A stretch of DNA of 64,000 nt, from positions 62,001-126,000 of the forward strand of contig NC_017954.1 of NCBI RefSeq assembly GCF_000264495.1, read 5' to 3'. Source of the stretch: Thermogladius calderae 1633 (lineage in GTDB: Archaea > Thermoproteota > Thermoprotei_A > Sulfolobales > Desulfurococcaceae). A model generated the notes under the pieces. The model was not told where the DNA came from. It was given only the letters and a program-made list of their open reading frames with translations, and ran no database searches. Of the stretch, positions 57,490 through 64,000 are shown one piece after another (position 1 is the first letter of the stretch; every line of letters begins with the position of its first letter). The translations under genes and the position numbers were made by a program.

Positions 57490-59931
57490 TTGCACTATAA
57501 GGGTGTTCTAGTCGCATTAGCTCTCATACTTCTCAGCCTTCTACCAGCTACAGTAGTCTCGTCTTACGCGCAACCAGGCGACGGCGTCTACTCGGTTAAG
57601 TACATAGTGGTCAAGGTCTCCCAGGTACCGGCGTTGATCGGCTGCAGACAGGACAGTCTAAGGGCGGTCACCTATCTACCGGGCGGGGGCATAGTACACG
57701 GACGCCTCTTCATCGCCCCCAGAGAGTTCGTCGCGTCCAATAGTACGCTAAAGGGGCTGATCGAGATCCCAGTACTCGGAAACGGCCTGGTCGACGCGGA
57801 CACCGTGCTCATGGTCCAACTACTCGTACCTCAAGCAGGGAAAGACCAGCACGCGGCGTACCAGCCTGGAGTAGGAGAGACCTTCCCATGGCCGGTTGAG
57901 TACGCGAAAGACAGGGTTAGAAGCAGGGCGATTGTACAGGTAGAGCCGGGCAGCCTCGTAATCGACCCCGCTAGGGGATTAGAGTACGCTCAAGCACCGA
58001 TGACTCTAGGGCTCTACTGTGATAGAGACCCGAGGGGCTCTAACGCTGTCTTCGATAAGGACGTCCTCCAAATTCTGAAGTACGCTGTTGAGAAGGGGGT
58101 GTTCTCGGCGGTTAGGATAGTCAGGGAAGAGCACTTTAAGGGGTTTGTTGTAGACCTCAAGAGAAACTCCATTAGCGCTGTGCTTTCTGACAACCAGTAC
58201 AGTACAGAGTCGGTGAGTAGTCAAGGCCTGATCGTTATTGAGGGCGGTGGCGGGCCAAGCCAGCTCTATCAGTTTGTCTACCCGCTCGTACCGCCCGAGT
58301 TCGCGAAGTATTTGGCGGGGGGCATCTCCTACAACTCCATCTATCTAGGTCCCTACGTCTACAATGTGAAGTTGAATATCAAGTTCTCGGCGGTTAGCCC
58401 CGGTAGCGTCTTAGAGGTAAAGTATGTGCTCAAGAACATCGACCCCACGACAGGCCGGGTTTTGAGCATACTCGAGTCGAAAGACTTGTTCTTCGAGGCC
58501 CCTACAACGCCGACTCTTATTACGTTGTACCCGTCCAACGTCGATTACTACGGTAATTTGAGCATGGACATCTCGTTGAACACGTGGGTGAAATCGTCGG
58601 GCACGTTACAGAGCGGGGGGAACATCTCGCTTAGGACACTGTCCGTCTACGTGGAGAAGCTCTACCCCGAAATGCCGATACCACAGACGAGGAGAGCCGT
58701 GCAGGTCTTGTCTACAGGAGTCCAGTCCAGCATACTGCCTTCCAACACCAGCAGCTACTTCAGGGACGCGGGGGCCTACTTCTACGTGCCCTACACTATC
58801 TCGCTGTCGGCTACGCTTATCAACGGGCAGTACTTGAACTACATTACAGGCAACGGTAGTATAAAGGTCAGGGTCGTAATAGACAACGTCAGCCCCTTTG
58901 GTACTTCAACACCCTTCAGCGGCTGGGTGGCCATATATGTCAACAACTGGCTTTACACTAACAAGACTGTGTCCAGCCGCCTCGTAGGGAGCGTATACAT
59001 GGCAGACACCTACACCGAGGTACCAATCGAGCTGGCCCTCGCGTATTTCGAGATGGCGGCGGGACCTCTCCTGACTATTACAGTTAACGCGACAGACATT
59101 TACGGCTCCCGGTCTTATATAAGGGCGTACGTCGACGCCTGGGTCGAAGAGTGGTACGCTCCAGAGGTGTGGAACCCCTACAACCCGTGCCCCTGGATAA
59201 TCTACCAACCCTCTTCAATCCAGGTGTTCGCGCAGGCGATAGAGAGCGACCTGAGAGTTGTTGATCATCCCACAACCATACTTGGCGTTAGCTTGGCGGG
59301 GGTTAATCTAGGTGTTGTCACAAGAGCAAGCACGTGGCTGGCCTTTGAGATAAAGGCCTCAGGCGTGAGAACAAGTAATCTCGTCACCGGCGTACACTCG
59401 ATAAACCTACGAATCAGGATGCCCCTCGAGATGGCCCGATACGTCGGCCCCTCTGCCATCTTTAAGTCGGGTGCTTCAATAGGAGGGGAAGAGACTGTCG
59501 TACAGCTAGCTGGTATTACACACTCTCTGATATCTTTCATCTTTAACGTCCTGGAGTACGCTGGAAAAATCAGTTCGGACGTCGCGTTGGTGATTGATAC
59601 CGTTTTCACCATTCTTGGTATACTATTGGACGTCAGATCGGGGGGTGTTAGCGGGGAGAACCTCCGTACGTGGAGCGACGGGCAGTTCTACTACGTTCTC
59701 TACGAGTGGTCCCCAGCCTTCCAAACTGTTGAATGGGCCTCGGCTAGGATTTATTTGAACTCTGGAGGGGTCGCTATCCCGTCCAACAGATCGTACGTCA
59801 TTTACGTGTCGGGTAGCGTGAACGGGAAGGAGCTCGGCGAGTTTCCTGTGAGTGTGTACTTGTTGCCCCCTCCCATCCCAGAGTACGACGAGCCTAGTGG
59901 TGTATATGGTGTATTCAATGCCTGGTGGTAG
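57490..59931 (+). CDS. Large secreted protein of unknown function
   Basis: 813 residues with an N-terminal signal peptide (GVLVALALILLSLLPATVV). The remainder is mostly beta-strand with many aromatic and Asn-Ser/Thr positions that could be glycosylated; segments include DPARGLEYAQAPMTLGLYCDR, ISYNSIYLGPYVYNVKLNIKF and TLSVYVEKLYPEMPIPQTRRA. A possible membrane-associated stretch occurs near residue 690 (TVFTILGILLDV). No family recognised. TTG start supported by the GGAGGTGGTG site. It overlaps the following membrane-protein gene by 14 bases, so the two probably work together at the cell surface. Confidence 0.65.
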   Translation: MHYKGVLVALALILLSLLPATVVSSYAQPGDGVYSVKYIVVKVSQVPALIGCRQDSLRAVTYLPGGGIVHGRLFIAPREFVASNSTLKGLIEIPVLGNGLVDADTVLMVQLLVPQAGKDQHAAYQPGVGETFPWPVEYAKDRVRSRAIVQVEPGSLVIDPARGLEYAQAPMTLGLYCDRDPRGSNAVFDKDVLQILKYAVEKGVFSAVRIVREEHFKGFVVDLKRNSISAVLSDNQYSTESVSSQGLIVIEGGGGPSQLYQFVYPLVPPEFAKYLAGGISYNSIYLGPYVYNVKLNIKFSAVSPGSVLEVKYVLKNIDPTTGRVLSILESKDLFFEAPTTPTLITLYPSNVDYYGNLSMDISLNTWVKSSGTLQSGGNISLRTLSVYVEKLYPEMPIPQTRRAVQVLSTGVQSSILPSNTSSYFRDAGAYFYVPYTISLSATLINGQYLNYITGNGSIKVRVVIDNVSPFGTSTPFSGWVAIYVNNWLYTNKTVSSRLVGSVYMADTYTEVPIELALAYFEMAAGPLLTITVNATDIYGSRSYIRAYVDAWVEEWYAPEVWNPYNPCPWIIYQPSSIQVFAQAIESDLRVVDHPTTILGVSLAGVNLGVVTRASTWLAFEIKASGVRTSNLVTGVHSINLRIRMPLEMARYVGPSAIFKSGASIGGEETVVQLAGITHSLISFIFNVLEYAGKISSDVALVIDTVFTILGILLDVRSGGVSGENLRTWSDGQFYYVLYEWSPAFQTVEWASARIYLNSGGVAIPSNRSYVIYVSGSVNGKELGEFPVSVYLLPPPIPEYDEPSGVYGVFNAWW

Positions 59932-60718
59932 TCTCAGGCTACTACTAAACATTCTCGAGTACATCGGGGTCGTCACTCTGCTTGTTCTGCCCGCATCCTT
60001 CGCATACTCGTTTGTGATTAAGAGCTACTTACTAGCGTTCCAAGACGACAGAGTGCTACCCTACGTGACGGGTCTTGAGTTCACCCTGGCACTCTTCCTC
60101 CCAATCTTTCTCCTGCTCCTCCCACTATACGTGGCCGCTAGGGAGGGGGCGCTCGTGCCACCCGTAGTGATACGTATAGTGAGGAACACTGCCTTCGTGT
60201 TCGCGCCGTATACCATGTATTCTCTAGTGGGAATCCTGTTGTCAGCCTTCGGTATTAGGAGGTTGATCGACCCCGTTGTCTCGTTCTTTATCGTGGGGGT
60301 TATCCTCTCGCCGATTCTAGGGTTCCTTGTTTTGGCGATCTTCTTTCTCATGCCGGCTCTCTCGTGCTTCATAGTACACTACGACGGAGAAGTAAGGTGG
60401 GGTGCCTACAGGTACCTCTGGAGCATCGTCAAGTCCCTGTGGGTTAGATCGCTGGCAGGCTCCCTGCTAGCCCTATTCGCATCGGCTATTGTAGGCCGAG
60501 CCCTCTTCTTAACTCTGGCACCCCTCTTTCCCAGCTTCTTCCTCGAGAAGGTCGTAAGCTACACTGCGTACGACTGGTGGATAAGGGGCTTACTTGACAA
60601 GTACATCCTGAACTACCTCAGCGTTGTCCTGGGCATCCCCAGCACTATAGTCTACAGCGTGATAGCTATAGAGGTCGTGAGAGGTAAGTGTAGGTCGGTC
60701 ACAGCCCCAAGCGCGTGA
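59918..60718 (+). CDS. Polytopic membrane protein, partner of the secreted protein
   Basis: 266 residues with about six TM helices, e.g. GVVTLLVLPASFAYSFVIKSYLL, LALFLPIFLLLLPLYVA and FIVGVILSPILGFLVLAIFFLM. No catalytic or transport motif recognised. ATG 59918 is used because GGTG is 6 bases upstream and the hydrophobic N-terminus follows directly; a longer frame upstream to 59852 lies inside the preceding gene. The 14-base overlap links it to the secreted protein. Permease-like, but substrate unknown. Confidence 0.6.
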   Translation: MPGGSLRLLLNILEYIGVVTLLVLPASFAYSFVIKSYLLAFQDDRVLPYVTGLEFTLALFLPIFLLLLPLYVAAREGALVPPVVIRIVRNTAFVFAPYTMYSLVGILLSAFGIRRLIDPVVSFFIVGVILSPILGFLVLAIFFLMPALSCFIVHYDGEVRWGAYRYLWSIVKSLWVRSLAGSLLALFASAIVGRALFLTLAPLFPSFFLEKVVSYTAYDWWIRGLLDKYILNYLSVVLGIPSTIVYSVIAIEVVRGKCRSVTAPSA

Positions 60719-60762
60719 AGCCTCCGGCAGAGGCCTTTTTTAACAATTGGTTTAACCCGAAG

Positions 60763-60847
60763 TGCGGGGGGTGGGATTCGAACCCACGCAGGCCTACGCC
60801 ATCGGGTCCTGAGCCCGACCCCTTTGACCTAGCTCGGGCACCCCCGC
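60763..60847 (-). tRNA. tRNA-Leu(CAG)
   Basis: Class II tRNA, 85 bases. Acceptor GCGGGGG (60847-60841) pairs with CCCCCGC (60770-60764), discriminator A. Anticodon loop CTCAGGA, anticodon CAG. Identical to the tRNA-Leu at 43911 apart from base 34. Confidence 0.93.
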
Positions 60848-60902
60848 TCAGTTAATATATTTATTTGGAGACCCGTTTTAAGCAAGGAGGGTTTGCCTAA
60901 AG

Positions 60903-61006
60903 CGCCGGGGGCGGGATTCGAACCCGCGTGCCCCGTATGGGGCAGTAGGTCTCTCGCTCTAGCCGGAACTCGAGCCTACCCCCTTAGGCCGCTCGGGCAC
61001 CCCGGC
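60903..61006 (-). tRNA. tRNA-Ser(CGA) with an 18-base intron
   Basis: Class II tRNA. Acceptor GCCGGGG (61006-61000) pairs with CCCCGGC (60910-60904), discriminator G. Anticodon stem GTAGG/CCTAC, anticodon CGA at 60972-60970. The 18-base intron 60951-60968 interrupts after position 37; long variable arm with GCCCCATACGGGGC. Confidence 0.9.
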
Positions 61007-61034
61007 TCAACATATTCTATATTGTTAGAGCGGT

Positions 61035-62633
61035 TTAAATCGCTCGTTCTACTAGGGACTTCACGAAGCCCGTGAAAACGGGGCTCGGGCTCAGCGGCCT
61101 GCTCTTGAACTCCGGGTGGAACTGGACTCCTAGGTAGAACCTGTGCCCCTTCAACTCGACCACCTCGACAAAGCCCTCATCGCTCCAACCCGTGGGTTTG
61201 AGGCCCGCCTCGCTGAGCTTGTCGACGTACTTGGGGTTCACGGTGTACCTGTGCCTGAACCTCTCGTAAACAGGTGTAGTGCCGTAGAGCCTCCATACCA
61301 GGCTGTCCTTCTCGAGGTTCACCTTGTGGGCGCCTAGCCTCATAGTCCCGCCCAGCCTGCTCACGCCCCTCTGCCAGGGTATCAAGTCTACAACCGGGTG
61401 CTCTGTCCCCGGGTCTAGTTCCGTGCTGTTAGCCCCCTCCAAGCCGAGCACGTTCCTCGCCGCCTCTACCACCATGAGCTGCATGCCGAAGCATATCCCC
61501 AGGACGGGCTTACCCTCCTCCCTGAGCTTCTTCAAAGCCCTAATCTTGCCCTCGGCCCCCCTCTTCCCGAAGCCTGGTAGTATGACGGCGCCGTCGTACT
61601 CGTCGAGGACGTCCAGGTTCACAAGGCCGCTCTCTATGTCGGTCGACTCGATCCAGCCCAGGTTGACCCTCGCTCCCACCTGGGCGGCAGAGTGCCTCAA
61701 CGCCTCCACGATACTTATGTAGCTGTCTCTGACCTTGGTGTACTTCCCCACCATGGCTACTTTAACTTCCTTACTGGCACTCCTCGCCTTCTCGGCTAGC
61801 GAGGACCAGTCGCCTAGGTATGGCTCCCTGTAGTCTAGCCTTAGCACTTCTGCCACGTACTTGAGTAGCCCCTCTCTGTGGAGGATTAGTGGCACCTCGT
61901 AGACAGATGAGACGTCGGGGTCGCTGAACACCGCCCTCTGAGGCACGTTGCCGTAGAGGGCTATCTTCGCCTTCTCCTCCTCGTTTAGCATCCTACCAGA
62001 CCTCACCACTATCGCGTCTGGCTGTATACCGATCCTCCTGAGCTCCTGGACGCTGTGCTGGACGGGCTTGGTCTTCAGCTCGCCAGTGGATATGATCGGG
62101 GCCAGGGCCACGTGAATGAACACCGTGTTCGAAGGCCCCTCCTCGAGCCTCATCTGCCTAATTGCCTCTAGGAAGGGGAGGCCCTCTATGTCCCCTACCG
62201 TACCTCCTACTTCGACTATGAGTACGTCTGAGCCGCGACTCCTCGCCACCTCTCTGATCCTGCTCTTGATCTCGTCTGTCACGTGGGGGACGACCTGGAC
62301 GCACTGCCCCAGGTACTCCCCTTCCCTCTCCTTCTCCAGGACTGAAAGGTATATCTGCCCCGCAGTGATGTTGTTCAGCCTCGACATGTCCTTACCTAGG
62401 AACCTCTCGTAGTGGCCTAGGTCGAGGTCTGTCTCGCCACCGTCCCCGGTCACGAAGACCTCTCCGTGCATGTAGGGGTTCATAGTACCAGCGTCTACGT
62501 TCAGGTAAGGGTCTATCTTGACAGCGTCGACGTTGTACCCAGCTCTACTGAGGAGCAAGCCTATAGATCCCACTATAACGCCCTTGCCCAGGCTCGAGAG
62601 GACTCCTCCTGTTACAAAAATGTACTTGACCAA
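61035..62633 (-). CDS. pyrG: CTP synthase
   Basis: Makes CTP from UTP, ATP and glutamine. 532 residues: synthetase domain [18 protein letters not shown] (P-loop-like), [24 protein letters not shown], and [14 protein letters not shown]; glutaminase domain with [17 protein letters not shown] (nucleophile Cys) and [15 protein letters not shown] (catalytic His-Glu). Full length and all catalytic parts present. ATG start; a TTTATAAACTTG-type promoter lies between it and the divergent phosphoribosyltransferase gene. Confidence 0.97.
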   Translation of the reverse strand: MVKYIFVTGGVLSSLGKGVIVGSIGLLLSRAGYNVDAVKIDPYLNVDAGTMNPYMHGEVFVTGDGGETDLDLGHYERFLGKDMSRLNNITAGQIYLSVLEKEREGEYLGQCVQVVPHVTDEIKSRIREVARSRGSDVLIVEVGGTVGDIEGLPFLEAIRQMRLEEGPSNTVFIHVALAPIISTGELKTKPVQHSVQELRRIGIQPDAIVVRSGRMLNEEEKAKIALYGNVPQRAVFSDPDVSSVYEVPLILHREGLLKYVAEVLRLDYREPYLGDWSSLAEKARSASKEVKVAMVGKYTKVRDSYISIVEALRHSAAQVGARVNLGWIESTDIESGLVNLDVLDEYDGAVILPGFGKRGAEGKIRALKKLREEGKPVLGICFGMQLMVVEAARNVLGLEGANSTELDPGTEHPVVDLIPWQRGVSRLGGTMRLGAHKVNLEKDSLVWRLYGTTPVYERFRHRYTVNPKYVDKLSEAGLKPTGWSDEGFVEVVELKGHRFYLGVQFHPEFKSRPLSPSPVFTGFVKSLVERAI

Positions 62634-62694
62634 GTGCCCTTGCCTTAATTAGCCTTACGTTACTTTATAAACTTGAAGCCAGATATGTTGATAC

Positions 62695-63219
62695 ATGGTC
62701 GACAAGACTTCTCTAAAGTACGTTACATGGGATGAAATACACAAAGCTCTAGCAGTGCTATCCAGGAGAGTGAAGGAGACCTTCAAGCCAGACATACTAG
62801 TGGCGATCGCTAAGGGGGGGTACATCCCGGCCCGTATACTCTCGGACTTCCTTAACGTCGGCGAGATAGGGTTCGTGGAGATAAAGTTCTACAAGGAGAT
62901 CGGTAAGACGAGGGAGAGGCCTGTTGTCTACCAGTTCTCGCTCAGGAACATCGAGGGTGTCAACGCCCTACTAGTAGACGACGTCGTCGACTCGGGTAGG
63001 ACCCTGCAGACGGCGACAAACCTCTTATCGAACTTCGGCGCGAAGGAGATCCGTAGCCTCGCCATATACGTCAAGAAGTGGAGCCCGGTCCTGCCCGACT
63101 ACTACTGGGAGGTCTCGGACAAGTGGATCGTCTTCCCGTGGGAGATATGTGAGACGGCTCGCGAGGTCGGCGGCGGCAACCTGCCACCAGAGGTGGGTGT
63201 TGTAGAGCACTGCTACTAG
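62695..63219 (+). CDS. Purine phosphoribosyltransferase (hypoxanthine/xanthine-guanine type)
   Basis: 174 residues, type I PRTase fold. The PRPP loop is LLVDDVVDSGRTLQTA (DD-x3-SG-T), and VAIAKGGYIPARILSDFL is the pyrophosphate-binding segment. Archaeal members salvage hypoxanthine, guanine or xanthine; specificity cannot be decided. ATG start ~30 bases after TTTATAAAC. Divergent from pyrG. Fits with adenine deaminase at 30701 for purine salvage and with PRPP synthetase at base 1. Confidence 0.85.
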   Translation: MVDKTSLKYVTWDEIHKALAVLSRRVKETFKPDILVAIAKGGYIPARILSDFLNVGEIGFVEIKFYKEIGKTRERPVVYQFSLRNIEGVNALLVDDVVDSGRTLQTATNLLSNFGAKEIRSLAIYVKKWSPVLPDYYWEVSDKWIVFPWEICETAREVGGGNLPPEVGVVEHCY

Positions 63220-63224
63220 CAGTG

Positions 63225-64000
63225 CTACAGCACGAGGGCCGTTATCACGGCCACCGACAAGACGGTCAGTAGTACCGAGTAAACCACGTAGACGCCCTCG
63301 TCGAAGACCATGAGGCTGAACATGTCCATTACCCTCCACAGCTCCGTGTTGGGCTCCTTGATGTGCACGTGAGCCCACCAGCTGGTCGGGAACATGAAGA
63401 CCCAGAACGCGATGTAGGCTATGTAGACCATCGATGCCACCATTCTACGCCTGGACCCGCCCACCTGCAGGGCCGCCAGCCCTATCCCCGGCACGAAGTA
63501 CTGGTAGTTCACTCTCCAGTACGAGGTCGTGAAAGCCAGGTAGAGGAGGAGTGCCAAGAGGCCCGCGTCGCGCTCTCTGGTACTAGTGAGCCAGATTGCC
63601 ACCAGTACGTTTAAGACCAGGTAGAAAACCCACCAGTACGAGACGACCCACTCGTAGTCACCCCCACTGTACTGGTGCATGTATGTGGCTAGGCTCGACA
63701 GCCCGTTGAAGCTGTACACAATCGGGTAAGTGTACCCTGGTTTCAGCGAGGCGAGCACCTCGAAGGCCTTGGACAGGGTCTGGCTGTAGTAGGCTGCGAA
63801 GGGCGCGAAGGGCGATAATGCGCCCAGTACGAATGCCGCGAGACCGGATAGCCTGCTCTTTAAGCACTTGTCCTCCACCAGACTGGAGACCAGTACGCCT
63901 AGTGAGGCGGGGGCTACGTTGGGTTTGAAAGTCGCGGCTAGCCCCGCCAAGGCCAGGCTCGGCAGGCGCCTACCCGACCTGTACAGGTAGAGGGACGCGA
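63225..64000 (-). CDS. Membrane glycosyltransferase-like protein, 5' end outside the window
   Basis: At least 258 residues in the window; the frame is open to base 64000, so the N-terminus is cut off. The visible part has about seven TM helices, and motifs such as ALAGLAATFKPNVAPASLGV, YTYPIVYSFNGLSSLATYMHQY and TTSYWRVNYQYFVPGIGLAALQ, a pattern resembling polyprenol-dependent mannosyl/arabinosyltransferases (GT-C fold), where the first extracellular loop holds the acidic catalytic pair outside this window. Substrate unknown. Confidence 0.55.
   Translation of the reverse strand, partial: ASLYLYRSGRRLPSLALAGLAATFKPNVAPASLGVLVSSLVEDKCLKSRLSGLAAFVLGALSPFAPFAAYYSQTLSKAFEVLASLKPGYTYPIVYSFNGLSSLATYMHQYSGGDYEWVVSYWWVFYLVLNVLVAIWLTSTRERDAGLLALLLYLAFTTSYWRVNYQYFVPGIGLAALQVGGSRRRMVASMVYIAYIAFWVFMFPTSWWAHVHIKEPNTELWRVMDMFSLMVFDEGVYVVYSVLLTVLSVAVITALVL

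Noticed and set aside
59852-59917. Longer start for the membrane protein after the secreted-protein gene
   Set aside because: Extra residues are Cys/Pro rich and lie wholly inside the upstream gene; ATG 59918 has a GGTG site.
1-64000. CRISPR array or cas genes
   Set aside because: No regularly spaced direct repeats and no Cas protein signatures were seen on either strand.

Overview
The window looks like a chromosome segment of a hyperthermophilic crenarchaeote, most likely Desulfurococcales, possibly near Thermogladius (genus is a guess from gene content and GC). Supporting signs are MCM next to a GINS subunit, RFC small and large subunits, an Orc1/Cdc6 gene, archaeal L40e, L44e and S27e, a class I CCA enzyme, CDP-archaeol synthase, FAU-1, a Clp1-type RNA kinase and eleven tRNA genes, five of them with introns at the 37/38 position. 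Genes are tightly packed, with 1 to 30 base overlaps, many GTG and TTG starts, and AT-rich promoters.

Layout. 1-6.8 kb: PRPP synthetase (cut by the window edge), tRNA m2G10 methylase, RNase Z, then on the other strand ThpR, CCA enzyme and a RIO-like kinase, then a UPF0200 kinase and a UPF0201 protein. 6.8-8.8 kb: orphan adenine methylase, tRNA-Pro, thioesterase. 9-15.4 kb: replication block (mcm, gins, rfcS, rfcL, wHTH protein, orc1/cdc6). 15.5-18.7 kb: THUMP protein, tRNA-Gly, an AT-rich gene with a nuclease-like motif, a zincin. 18.8-28.9 kb: cell-surface block (NosD-like repeat protein, PNGase A-like protein, S-layer/stalk protein, paired RHH-type proteins) with rpiA, an HD phosphohydrolase, a translin-like gene and tRNAs Tyr and Val. 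29-37.7 kb: tRNA-His, MFS transporter, adenine deaminase, initiator tRNA, serA with a class V aminotransferase, an IMPase-family phosphatase and an M24 peptidase. 37.8-45.8 kb: FHA protein with a kinase, tRNA-Thr, L40e, a nucleotidyltransferase, an archaeosortase-like membrane protein, rpiB, tRNAs Arg and Leu, FAU-1, UPF0147. 45.9-48.4 kb: a scarred mobile-element patch. 48.5-57.4 kb: Zn-ribbon protein, tmk, phosphomevalonate dehydratase (two subunits), Clp1-like kinase, UbiD-family decarboxylase, a RuvC-like protein opposite a RadA paralogue, carS, L44e, S27e. 57.5-64 kb: a large secreted protein with a membrane partner, tRNAs Leu and Ser, pyrG, a phosphoribosyltransferase and a polytopic membrane protein cut by the window edge.

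How genes fit together. PRPP synthetase, both ribose-5-phosphate isomerases, a purine-type phosphoribosyltransferase, adenine deaminase, pyrG and tmk form a nucleotide supply set. PMDh large and small subunits, the UbiD-family enzyme and carS mark the archaeal modified mevalonate route to ether lipids. The surface proteins suggest an elaborate anchored cell coat.

The most unusual part is the transposon-derived material. A full-length IS607-type TnpB lacks the RuvC-II glutamate and the zinc-finger cysteines. Next to it are a tnpA remnant and an interrupted VWA-type gene. Two separate intergenic relics (about 21.4-21.6 and 48.0-48.2 kb) resemble each other, and one matches the tnpB 3' end at 29 of 30 bases. 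In related elements this 3' segment gives rise to the guide-RNA scaffold.
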